A stretch of DNA of 64,000 bases, taken from the NCBI GenBank assembly GCA_020632925.1, contig JACKER010000010.1, positions 299,503 through 363,502 of the forward strand, in the 5' to 3' direction. Made by a program: the position numbers and the translations under genes. Positions 54,483-62,251 of the stretch are shown here, in pieces. Every line of letters starts with the position of its first letter. Within the stretch, counting starts at the first letter, position 1. Source of the DNA: Alphaproteobacteria bacterium (lineage in GTDB: Bacteria > Myxococcota_A > UBA796 > GCA-2862545). The notes beneath the pieces are model-generated. The model was not told where the DNA came from, did no database searches, and was given only the letters and a program-made list of their open reading frames with translations.

Positions 54483-55312
54483 CAGAAGCTCACTCCCGCG
54501 CGAACGCGCGCCGTGTAGAGGTGGCCGAGGGAGGCGTCGAAGGTGTTGGGGGCCGCGTACAGCTCACCCGCGAAGACGAGCCGCTTCACGTCGCCCTGCA
54601 CGCCCAGGGAGGCGACGGGACCGAAGTACGGGGTGAGGTTGTTGCTCACGACCGCGTCGTCACCGATGTAGAAGAACGTGGATGCGTCGGTGAGGCCGAG
54701 CGCGACGTAGGGCAGGACGTGCTCGAAGCGCTTGCCCGCCATCAGGTCGACCCCGAAGGTCGAGCCCGAGAAGAAGTCCAGCACCACCGGATCGGTGGCC
54801 GGGTCGAAGGGACCCGCGATCTCGGCGATGGTCTTCATCAACGTCCAGTGGTACCGGCCCGCCAGCTGCCAGCCGCCGTCCGACTCCCAGCCGAGCCCGA
54901 CCTCGCCCGACGCGATGACGTTGCGCGTACCGAACACGGTGACCGGCGGGACGTACCCGGCCCCTCCGTAGATCCGGAATCGCCCGATCGCCGGGAAGGT
55001 GAAGGTCCCGCGGGGACGCGGCAGGATCGGCGCCTTGTTCGTCTCCTCGGTCTTGGTCCGCGACAGCACCAGCCGGCGATCGCAGGACAGCGGCGGGATC
55101 AAGGAGAGCTCCAGCCCCACGTCGCCGTGGCCCGGTTCGTTCGGGATCGGCGCGTGGATCGGAGAGAAGGTCGTCGCGAGCGCGAAGAAGTTCAGCAGGA
55201 AGTCCTGTTGGTGCTGATCGTCGACGTACCAGCCCGGCGCGTCGCCAGCGGCCACGTCGGCGCACGCCGGATCGACCTGGGCCCATGCGGAGGCCGTGAT
55301 CAGCGCGATCAT
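54482..55312 (-). CDS. Outer-membrane beta-barrel protein
   Basis: 276 residues. Signal MIALITASAWA with cleavage before QVDPACADV; GGAGGTGCCCG precedes the ATG, confirming this very short signal. About 10-12 beta strands (FRIYGGAGYVPPVTVFGTRN, GWQLAGRYHWTLM, YTARVRAGVSF) end in Phe, as outer-membrane barrels do. Part of the cytochrome-barrel-YceI operon, coupled on both sides. Confidence 0.78.
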   Translation of the reverse strand: MIALITASAWAQVDPACADVAAGDAPGWYVDDQHQQDFLLNFFALATTFSPIHAPIPNEPGHGDVGLELSLIPPLSCDRRLVLSRTKTEETNKAPILPRPRGTFTFPAIGRFRIYGGAGYVPPVTVFGTRNVIASGEVGLGWESDGGWQLAGRYHWTLMKTIAEIAGPFDPATDPVVLDFFSGSTFGVDLMAGKRFEHVLPYVALGLTDASTFFYIGDDAVVSNNLTPYFGPVASLGVQGDVKRLVFAGELYAAPNTFDASLGHLYTARVRAGVSF

Positions 55313-55692
55313 CGGGCACCTCCGCAGTCCGCGCCCGCGTCGATCCAGGCAGCGACCGTGTCGATGGACGCCTGGGCGATCGTGCCGGTCGGCGGCATCA
55401 CCCCGCCATACTCCCCGGAGTCGCTCATCTTCGCCCAGAGCACGCTCGCCGCGTGATCGCCCGGGACCACCAGCACGCCGTCGTAGTTCGCGGCGTCCAC
55501 CTCCACGATCGCCGAGCAGGCGTCGGTCTCGAGGTCCAGGTCCCCGAGCGGCGCGGCGCTGCCGTGGCAGGCCAGGCAGTCGCCCTCGAACACCGTCACC
55601 ACGTCGTCGTACGTGTCACCGACGACCGCGTCTCCCCCGATGGCCGGGTACGTCGTGTCGTCGCACCCTGCCAGCCACAGCCACAGCACCAA
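55309..55692 (-). CDS. Monohaem cytochrome c lipoprotein
   Basis: 127 residues. Lipoprotein signal VLWLWLAGC (TTG 55692 or GTG 55689; GAGGTG upstream). One haem motif CLACHG near residue 39 and a distal Met candidate in GGVMPPTGTI, the usual order of small class I cytochromes and of the planctomycete/myxobacterial C-type domain. First gene of an operon with a barrel and YceI. Confidence 0.85.
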   Translation of the reverse strand: MVLWLWLAGCDDTTYPAIGGDAVVGDTYDDVVTVFEGDCLACHGSAAPLGDLDLETDACSAIVEVDAANYDGVLVVPGDHAASVLWAKMSDSGEYGGVMPPTGTIAQASIDTVAAWIDAGADCGGAR

Positions 55693-55737
55693 GGGTCACC
55701 TCACGGGTCTCCCCTGGTGCAGCGACCGTGCCAGGCC

Positions 55738-56316
55738 TCAGGCCTCTGGCAACAGGTCCAGGGTGACGCTGTCGAGCGTCGACAGGGCGAGCGTCTCCCA
55801 GGACAGGGCATGCGCGATCCGGGCGTTGGCGTCGCGGTCGAGCGAGGTCCAGTGCTCGTCCAACCCCTGGTCGAACAGCTCGTGGTCCCAGTCGCCCGTG
55901 TCCCGCACCAGCGGCGCCAGGACCTCGGTACGGCGAGCGATCACGAGGTCCATCCCGTCGATCAGGCCCTGGAGCTGGTCGGTGGTGCCGAAGACCTCGA
56001 CGTTGCGGATCGAGGGCACGAGATCGTTCCAGGCGTCGCTCACGGCGGCCTCGGCGCCGTACCAGTCCCGGCGAGCGGCGAGGGTGCGCGCGAGGCGCAG
56101 CTGAGCCGTGGCGGCGGACCGGCCCAGGGTGCCGCGGGGGCTGGCGGCGACCTCGTCGTGCCCCATCAGCCGGAGCCGGTCGATCGTGTGATCCAGCGCG
56201 TTGATCTCGGCTTCGATCGACGCGGACAAGGCAGGGCTCACCACCTCGGGCGTGGCCGCGGAGGCCACGTGCGGGGAGGTGAGCAGCGCGGTGAACAGCA
56301 GGTACCGTGCGGACAT
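55738..56316 (-). CDS. Secreted helical protein, unknown
   Basis: 192 residues. Signal MSARYLLFTALLTSPHVASA; AGGAGG precedes the ATG. The mature part is helical and Ala/Leu/Asp-rich (EINALDHTIDRLRLMG, RLARTLAARRDWYGAEAAVS) without Cys or a recognised motif. Lies between the cytochrome operon and the esterase on the same strand. Confidence 0.75.
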   Translation of the reverse strand: MSARYLLFTALLTSPHVASAATPEVVSPALSASIEAEINALDHTIDRLRLMGHDEVAASPRGTLGRSAATAQLRLARTLAARRDWYGAEAAVSDAWNDLVPSIRNVEVFGTTDQLQGLIDGMDLVIARRTEVLAPLVRDTGDWDHELFDQGLDEHWTSLDRDANARIAHALSWETLALSTLDSVTLDLLPEA

Positions 56317-56341
56317 CTCGACCTCCTGGGTCCGAAGACCC

Positions 56342-56363
56342 CGTGCCCGACCGTCCGGGCACG
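56342..56363. terminator. Hairpin downstream of the esterase gene
   Basis: CGTGCCCG and CGGGCACG pair perfectly (8 bp, 6-nt loop) in the 152-bp gap between the esterase stop (56469) and the next minus-strand start (56316). No T run; could equally be a leader stem for 55738-56316. Confidence 0.45.
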
Positions 56364-56468
56364 TCGACGTCATGCCTCGCGCCTCGAGGAGCTGCGGGTC
56401 GCACGTGGTGAGGTCGTGTGTCGGTCGGCGTCCGTGCGGCACGCCCGGTGGCGGTCCGTCGCCGCCGG

Positions 56469-57143
56469 TCACGGAACGCGAGCGAGCATCTCGGCGGTCA
56501 GGGTCCACAGGCGCTCGCGCATCTGCGGGGAGACCGTGTGCTCCACGCCCGCGAACGTCTCGATCCTCGCGTCGCCGCCGTGCGCCAGGAAGGCCTCGAC
56601 GGTCCGCTTCGCCGACGCCACCGGGATCACCGGATCCGCCTCGCCGTGCAGCGCGCGCACGGGGACCACCGGCGCGAGCGTCGGGGGCAGCAACGACGCC
56701 GGCAGCTCGCCACCGAGCGGGATCGCGCCCGCGACGAGCTCCGGGTGGCGCGCCGCGAGCAGGAAGGCCGTCATGCCGCCCTGCGAGAACCCCACCACCA
56801 CCGGCAGCGCCCCGGAGGGCTCCAGCTCCTCGAGGAACGTCGCGAGCTCCTCGGCGCGTTCCCGTCGCTCGGCCTCCCCGTCGCCCGGGAAGAGCTCGGG
56901 CTTCGTCCAGGGTGCGTCGTACCAGGCGAAGCCGTCCCCGACCGGCGCCGGACCCCGCACCGCGATCACCCGCAGCGGCCCCGGGTACCCCTGGTACAGG
57001 CCCAGGATGCCCTCGGGGGTGGCGCCATAGCCGTGGAAGAGCACCACCGTGGGGAGCGGCCGCCCATCGCCCGGATCGTGCAGGCGGGCCTCCACGGTCG
57101 AGAACGTGGCAGCGGACGCGAGCGGGGCCCACAGCGCGATCAC
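56469..57143 (-). CDS. Phospholipase/carboxylesterase-family hydrolase (secreted)
   Basis: 224 residues. Short signal MIALWAPLASAATF from a GTG start. VVLFHGYGATPEGILGLYQG (oxyanion), GFSQGGMTAFLL (GxSxG nucleophile), HGEADPVIPVASAKR (acid) and GVEHTVSPQM (His) make a complete triad in the carboxylesterase/dienelactone-hydrolase group. Starts 6 bp after the pseudokinase stop, so the two are one transcript. Confidence 0.88.
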   Translation of the reverse strand: MIALWAPLASAATFSTVEARLHDPGDGRPLPTVVLFHGYGATPEGILGLYQGYPGPLRVIAVRGPAPVGDGFAWYDAPWTKPELFPGDGEAERRERAEELATFLEELEPSGALPVVVGFSQGGMTAFLLAARHPELVAGAIPLGGELPASLLPPTLAPVVPVRALHGEADPVIPVASAKRTVEAFLAHGGDARIETFAGVEHTVSPQMRERLWTLTAEMLARVP

Positions 57144-57149
57144 GAGGAC

Positions 57150-58013
57150 CTACTCGCCGTGGTTGCGGAGGATCCGGGCGACGTCGGCGCCGGACTGCGG
57201 GCGCTCGTCGGGGTTCTTCGCCAGGAGCGAGAGCACGACCGCGTCCAACCACTCGGGGACCTCGACCTCCGCCGCGAGCTCGCTCGGCGGGAACGGCTCC
57301 TCCTCGACCTGCTTCTGCATCACGGAGAGCGCGCGCCCCACGAACGGCGGCTGGCCGGTCAGCATCTCGAACAGGAGGATGCCGAGCGCATACAGGTCGG
57401 TCCGCGCGTCGATGACCTGCTCCTCGACGTACTCCGGCGCCATGTACTCGAAGCGCCCGAGCCGCTCGCCCACCTGCGTGAGCTGCGGGCCGTCCTCGGC
57501 GATGTCGGAGTCGTCGACGTTCGAGAGCCCGAAGTCCAGCACCTTCACGCGATCGCGATCGCCCTCGACCTCGACGAGCAGCACCGCCTCGGGCTCGAGC
57601 CCGCGGTGGATCACCCCCCGCGAGTGGGCATGCGCGAGGACGTCGGCGATCTGTGCGCCGATGTGGGCCACGCGCTCGACGGACAGATCGAGCTCGGCGA
57701 TGTCGTCCGACAGCATCCGCCCCGTGTGGACCTCCGTGACCACCCACGGGGCACCACCGACGGTCACGCCGTTGTCGAGCACGCGCAGGAGGTTCGGGTG
57801 GTCGAGCGAGGACAGCACCTTCGTCTCGCGCTCGAACCGCTGGATCGCCTTGTCGTTCGAGAAGTTCTCGAGCTTGAGCAGCTTGACGACGACCTTGGCC
57901 TTGTCCGACAGGCGGGTCCCGAGCCAGAAATCGCCGAAGCGCCCCGGACGGAGGTGCTCGTCGAGCCGGTATTTGCCTGCCACCACGCCGCCGACCAGCT
58001 CTTCGTTGCCCAC
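57150..58013 (-). CDS. Ser/Thr protein pseudokinase
   Basis: 287 residues, kinase fold only. Residues kept: Lys44 (VVVKLLKLE), DFG 160-162 and APEYVEE. The catalytic loop reads VIHRGLEPEAVLLV instead of HRDLKPEN: Asp to Gly138, Lys to Glu140 and Asn to Ala143. The Gly loop is also altered (LRPGRFGDFWLG). Phosphotransfer is therefore unlikely; ATP binding or scaffolding may remain. GTG 58013 has GGGAG upstream. Divergent from 58107; the esterase follows. Confidence 0.88.
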   Translation of the reverse strand: MGNEELVGGVVAGKYRLDEHLRPGRFGDFWLGTRLSDKAKVVVKLLKLENFSNDKAIQRFERETKVLSSLDHPNLLRVLDNGVTVGGAPWVVTEVHTGRMLSDDIAELDLSVERVAHIGAQIADVLAHAHSRGVIHRGLEPEAVLLVEVEGDRDRVKVLDFGLSNVDDSDIAEDGPQLTQVGERLGRFEYMAPEYVEEQVIDARTDLYALGILLFEMLTGQPPFVGRALSVMQKQVEEEPFPPSELAAEVEVPEWLDAVVLSLLAKNPDERPQSGADVARILRNHGE

Positions 58014-58106
58014 GTCCCGCTCCCGATCGGAGTGTACACGACGACCGTGAGATCCCGTGACGAATGACACCCGTTGGAGGAACGTCGGGCTGAGCGGAGG
58101 AACACC

Positions 58107-59126
58107 ATGCAGCCCCGTCGTCTCGTCCTGTCCGCCCTCTGCGCCCTGTTCACCCTCGCTGGCTGCGGCCACAAGGTCTCCGTCGGCTACCTCGAGTCGG
58201 CGGACGTGGACCTGGGCGACGGCGTCCACCAGATCCTCGTGATCGACCGCGTCGGGGCCGACAACGCCGCCGAGAGCTTCATCGACGCCGCGGAGGCCGT
58301 GCTCTCGGGCGAGGGCCTCGATGGCGATCGCGACACCGCGGAGATCGCCCTGCAAGGGCTGATGGCCGTCCTGCAGCAGACCGGTCGCTACGAGGTGGAG
58401 CTGATGGTGGACGGCAAGCAGGTCGACCAGGCGCTGTTCGGCGGCACGCTCGACCCCAAGGAGGTGCAGAAGCTCTGCCGCCGCCACGAGTGCGACGCGA
58501 TCGTGTCGCTCGACGCCCTCGACACCGACACGTCGGCCCAGGTCGAGGTCACGCGCGACACGACCGGGCGGTCCGCCGAGGCCACGTCCACCACGCAGCT
58601 CACCGCCACGTTCCGCTCCTACGACGCGGACGGATCGATGCTGGACTCGCACTACGTCCGGTCGGCGGTCGAGGACAGCAGCGAGGACGACACGACCCAG
58701 GGCGCGCTCTCGGGGCTCGCCGATCCGATCCAGATCCAGCGCGACCTCGCCTGGGAAGCCGGCGTGATGTACGGCCAGCGCATCGCCCCGCACGAGGTCC
58801 TCGCGGAGCGCCGCCTCTATGCCACGGGCTCGCCCGAGCTCAAGGAGGCGAGCAAGCACGTGAAGGCTGGCGACTGGGCGGGCGCGGTCGCGATCTGGAA
58901 GCAGGTCCGGGCGCAGGGATCGGCCAAGGACGCCGCCAAGGCGCGGTACAACCTGGCGATCGGCAAGGAGCTCCACGGCGACCTGGACGGCGCGATCAAG
59001 CTCGCCACCAGGGCCGCGGTGGCGCTCGACAGTGGGCGGAGCCGCGGGTACGTCGCCGATCTCACGGCCCGCCAGGCGGATCTCGAGCGGCTGGCGCAGC
59101 AGATGTCGGCGGCTGACGCCGGGTAG
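58107..59126 (+). CDS. DUF6340-like lipoprotein with TPR-like end
   Basis: 339 residues. Signal MQPRRLVLSALCALFTLAGC carries a lipobox; GGAGGAACACC precedes the ATG. The N-terminal ~200 residues (QILVIDRVGADNAAESFIDA, then LMAVLQQTGRYEVELM) recall the DUF6340 lipoprotein pattern; the end is TPR-like (VKAGDWAGAVAIWKQVRAQG, ARYNLAIGKELHGDLDGAIK). Family name is a tentative recall. Divergent from the pseudokinase; 30 bp before the TlpA gene. Confidence 0.75.
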   Translation: MQPRRLVLSALCALFTLAGCGHKVSVGYLESADVDLGDGVHQILVIDRVGADNAAESFIDAAEAVLSGEGLDGDRDTAEIALQGLMAVLQQTGRYEVELMVDGKQVDQALFGGTLDPKEVQKLCRRHECDAIVSLDALDTDTSAQVEVTRDTTGRSAEATSTTQLTATFRSYDADGSMLDSHYVRSAVEDSSEDDTTQGALSGLADPIQIQRDLAWEAGVMYGQRIAPHEVLAERRLYATGSPELKEASKHVKAGDWAGAVAIWKQVRAQGSAKDAAKARYNLAIGKELHGDLDGAIKLATRAAVALDSGRSRGYVADLTARQADLERLAQQMSAADAG

Positions 59127-59156
59127 GCCTTCCCGACCGGGGTTACATGCGGGCGC

Positions 59157-59663
59157 ATGTGGACCTGGCTGGTGGCAGCGGCGTGGGCCGCTCCCGAGAT
59201 GATCCCCGAGGACGTGTTCCGCGCCGTGCTCGAGGCCGCGAAGCCCGAGGAGGGCGCGGTCCTCGACGTGCAGTTGCCGCTGCGCGAGGGCGGGACCTTC
59301 GTGTCCTCCGACGCCCGCGGCAAGCCGCTGTTGCTCGCGTTCTGGGCGAGCTGGTGCGGTCCGTGTCGCGCGGAGCTCCCCGCGCTGGCGGTGTGGGCCA
59401 AGGAGCACCCCGACGTGACCGTGCTCGCGGTGAACGTGGACCGTGACCGCGCGCCCGCCGAGCGCTTCATCAAGGGCGTGTCCTTCGAGCTGCCCACGGC
59501 GTTCGACCCCGACGGGCACCAGCTGGGATCGTTCGGCGTGGAGTCCATGCCCACGACGCTGCTGTTCGATCGTCAGCACCGCCTGTCCTGGCGGCACACG
59601 GGGTACAGCGCGCAGCGCGGGTTCACCGAGCTCGACGCTGCCCTTCCCGGAGCGATGCGGTGA
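59157..59663 (+). CDS. TlpA-like thioredoxin paired with VKOR fusion
   Basis: 168 residues. Short signal MWTWLVAAAWA. Thioredoxin core LLLAFWASWCGPCRAELPAL and cis-Pro VESMPTTLLFD. Its stop overlaps the GTG of the VKOR-DsbA-FGE gene, so the pair is coupled. Corresponds to the C-terminal domain of the one-piece protein at 814-3066. Confidence 0.92.
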   Translation: MWTWLVAAAWAAPEMIPEDVFRAVLEAAKPEEGAVLDVQLPLREGGTFVSSDARGKPLLLAFWASWCGPCRAELPALAVWAKEHPDVTVLAVNVDRDRAPAERFIKGVSFELPTAFDPDGHQLGSFGVESMPTTLLFDRQHRLSWRHTGYSAQRGFTELDAALPGAMR

Positions 59664-61480
59664 AGAACCTGCGCACGGTCGGTCTGGCGGGCGTGATCCT
59701 GCTGTCGCTCTTCGGCATCTTCGTCGGCGGTCTGCTCACCTGGCACCACGACACCCAGCTCTACGCCGGCGCGGCCGCGGGCACGCTCTGGGGCTGCGCC
59801 GAGAGCACCGAGGTCAACTGCGACATCGTCAACACCAGCGCGTGGAGCGAGCTCCTCGGGATCCCGATCGCGACGCTGGCGATGGCGTTCTATGCCGGTA
59901 CGGCCGTGCTGGGCGCGCTCGCCATCAAGCGCGACGAGGCGCGGGCCGTGCTGATCGCAGCGGGTGTGGGCGCGGTGGCGTACAGCGCCCTGCTCTACGG
60001 CGTCTCGAAGGTCGAGCTGCACTACGTCTGCGCCTGGTGCATCCGACTGTACGCGACCAACGCCGGGTTGCTGTTGATGGCCCTGTTGGGTGGCAAGGCT
60101 CCCCTCCCCTCCGGCGGCACCATCGGCACGGCGCTCGCGGTGTGGCTCGGGCTCGCCGTCGTCGGCGCGGGTGGCGAGCGGATGTGGCGTGGCACCCTGG
60201 CCGGCGAGGGACCGAAGGAGCAGGTCGCGGCCGAGGGTGCGGAGCGCACGAAGGACCCCGAGGGTCCCGCCCCGACCATCGAGCTGCAGGTCACGACCGA
60301 GGACGGGCACCCCGCCACGCTGAAGGTCGAGCCCGACGACGCCTGGACCGGCAACCGCGACGCGAAGGTGTCGGTGGTGATGTTCGGCGACCTCGAGTGT
60401 GGGTTCTGCAAGCGTTCGAGCGCCGAGCTGGCACGCCTGGAGGCGACCTACGGCGACCGCGTGCTCTTCGTCTTCAAGCACTACCCGATGGATCCGGCCT
60501 GCAACCCCGGTGTGAAGAACCGCAAGCACCGGTACGCCTGCCGGGCCTCGCAGGCCGCCGTCTGCGCCCAGCAGCAAGGCGTGTTCTGGGCCTTCCACGA
60601 TCTCGCGTACAAGAACCAGCACCAGCTCGGCGACGAGTACCTCACGCGGTACGCCGCGGAGGCCGGCGCCGATCCGGAAGCGTTCACGGCGTGCATGGCC
60701 ACGCCCGAGTCGCTGAAGCCGGTGGTGGAGGACGCGAAGGTGGGGGCGGCGCTCGAGCAGCACGGCACGCCCCGGATCTGGGTCAACGGCCAGCTCCACC
60801 GCTCCGGCAGCTCGGCCGAGGTGATGGCGCGGGTCATCGAGCTCGCGCTCGGTGCCACCGCCGAGGAGGCCGCGAAGCAGGCGGCCACGCTGCGGGACCG
60901 CCCCGACGCCGCGCCGCCGCTGCCGGCCGACACCCCGGCCACCCGCTCACTGAGCTACGGCCATGCCTTCGAGATGGACACGTTCGAGGCGGCGGTGAAG
61001 GACGGCTCCGCCGTGAGCGCGCTGCACGAGGTCCCTGCGTTCCACGTGAGCTGGTTCGAGGCCAAGGAGGCCTGCGAGGCCGCCGGCAAGCGCATGTGCA
61101 CCGAGCGCGAGTGGGTCAGCGCGTGCCAGGGTGCCGAGGCGCAGGACGACAACGGCAACGGCGAGTTCGCCGACGACCTCATCGAGGGCACGGCGTACCC
61201 GTACGGCGACTACCACGACCGTGGGCGCTGCTGGGACGACCACGAGGGGGAGGGCTTCCGCCCGGTGTACACGGGTGAGATGCCCGGCTGCGCCTCCAAG
61301 GACGGCGTCATGGACCTGACGGGCAACGTCGAGGAGTGGGTGGGCGAGGACCCGGAGCACGCGGTCCTGCTGGGCGGCGCCTGGGACACCGACACCGACC
61401 ACGCCCGCTGCTACCGCCGCAACGCGTCCTTCGGCGCGGGCTGGTCGGGACCGAGGACCGGCTTCCGCTGCTGCCGCTGA
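59660..61480 (+). CDS. VKOR + DsbA-like + FGE-like membrane redox protein
   Basis: 606 residues. VKOR domain (1-~185) with Cys46/Cys54 and CAWC 124-127 in TM helices; DsbA-like domain with CGFC 247-250 and cis-Pro QHGTPRIWVNG; FGE-like C-terminal domain (KRMCTEREWVSAC, TGNVEEWVGED, GFRCC). Same order as 814-3066 but without the C-terminal TlpA, which is a separate gene just upstream. Suggests oxidative folding linked to quinones, with the FGE-like domain a substrate or partner-binding module. Overlaps the convergent methylase by 70 bp. Confidence 0.88.
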   Translation: MKNLRTVGLAGVILLSLFGIFVGGLLTWHHDTQLYAGAAAGTLWGCAESTEVNCDIVNTSAWSELLGIPIATLAMAFYAGTAVLGALAIKRDEARAVLIAAGVGAVAYSALLYGVSKVELHYVCAWCIRLYATNAGLLLMALLGGKAPLPSGGTIGTALAVWLGLAVVGAGGERMWRGTLAGEGPKEQVAAEGAERTKDPEGPAPTIELQVTTEDGHPATLKVEPDDAWTGNRDAKVSVVMFGDLECGFCKRSSAELARLEATYGDRVLFVFKHYPMDPACNPGVKNRKHRYACRASQAAVCAQQQGVFWAFHDLAYKNQHQLGDEYLTRYAAEAGADPEAFTACMATPESLKPVVEDAKVGAALEQHGTPRIWVNGQLHRSGSSAEVMARVIELALGATAEEAAKQAATLRDRPDAAPPLPADTPATRSLSYGHAFEMDTFEAAVKDGSAVSALHEVPAFHVSWFEAKEACEAAGKRMCTEREWVSACQGAEAQDDNGNGEFADDLIEGTAYPYGDYHDRGRCWDDHEGEGFRPVYTGEMPGCASKDGVMDLTGNVEEWVGEDPEHAVLLGGAWDTDTDHARCYRRNASFGAGWSGPRTGFRCCR

Positions 61481-62052
61481 GCCTTGTCGGTGGTGGCGAG
61501 GACCCGCAGGGTGCCCGCCTCCCTCGGCTCCCGCGGCCAGACGAACCAGGCGTACTCGATGCTGTCCGTGCCACGCCCCGTGAACGAGGGGCGGTCGGGC
61601 AGGACGTAGACGTCGGGCGGATGACGACGCATGAACGACGCGCGTCCGCGGGTGCCGAGGAAGTTCAGGCGCAGCAGCAGGACGACCGTCGACCCGGCGC
61701 GCAGGCTCCACTCGAGCACCGGCTGGGCGAGCGAGAACGGTGGGTTCGTGATCACCACGTCGTAGCGGGTGCGCGGAGGTGGCCGCTGGAGCACGTCGCC
61801 GAGCGCGATCCGACCATCGGGCACGACCCGCTGCAGCGCGGGGAGGCAGTCAGCGCGCAGCTCGTGCAGATCGAACCGCACGTCGTCGCGGGACGCGAGC
61901 ACGGCCTGCGCGATGGCCCCCTCGCCCGCGCACGGCTCGAGCCACCGCCCGCCCGGGAGCGCGCATGCCTCGAGCAGGCGGTCCACGCACCACGCAGGCG
62001 TGGGGTAGTGGTCCGCCTCGCTCCGCTTCCCCCCACGCGCCGTGCTGCTCAC
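61411..62052 (-). CDS. DNA adenine-methylase-like protein (orphan)
   Basis: 213 residues from GTG 62052, preceded by AGGGG. YPTPAWCVDRLLEAC, the SAM motif EPCAGEGAIAQAV and NPPFSLAQPVLEW (motif IV NPPF) match small phage-type or orphan N6-adenine methyltransferases. No restriction gene is nearby. Its 3' end overlaps the VKOR gene. The upstream 200 bp hold palindromic repeats, and the locus may be a small transferred block. Confidence 0.78.
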   Translation of the reverse strand: MSSTARGGKRSEADHYPTPAWCVDRLLEACALPGGRWLEPCAGEGAIAQAVLASRDDVRFDLHELRADCLPALQRVVPDGRIALGDVLQRPPPRTRYDVVITNPPFSLAQPVLEWSLRAGSTVVLLLRLNFLGTRGRASFMRRHPPDVYVLPDRPSFTGRGTDSIEYAWFVWPREPREAGTLRVLATTDKAQRQQRKPVLGPDQPAPKDALRR

Positions 62053-62251
62053 ACCAGCCCCTGGCCGGGGTCTGGGGCGAAGCCCCAGCGGGGGGTGGGG
62101 GCAGAGCCCCCATGACCCGAGGCTCCCGCGAAAATCCCGTTCGTCCCGAACCCGTCGAAGCATTCGAAGCGCGTGGGATTTCTCGCGAGGAGTGGGTCGC
62201 CAAGGGCGGCTCTGCCGCCCGCGGAGGCGGAGCGAAGCGGAGCCGGAGTGA
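62053..62251. repeat. Cluster of palindromic intergenic elements
   Basis: This 199-bp gap contains three perfect 7-bp stems with 3-nt loops: CTGGGGC/GCCCCAG (62072-62088), TGGGGGC/GCCCCCA (62096-62112) and GGGCGGC/GCCGCCC (62204-62220). A GCGGAGC-type direct repeat follows (62221-62246). Such GC-rich hairpin elements are known to be dispersed in high-GC genomes; mobility is inferred, as only this copy is seen. Confidence 0.65.

Noticed and set aside
61411..62052. Restriction-modification or phage defence system around the methylase
   Set aside because: No restriction enzyme, specificity subunit or other defence gene adjoins; treated as an orphan methylase.
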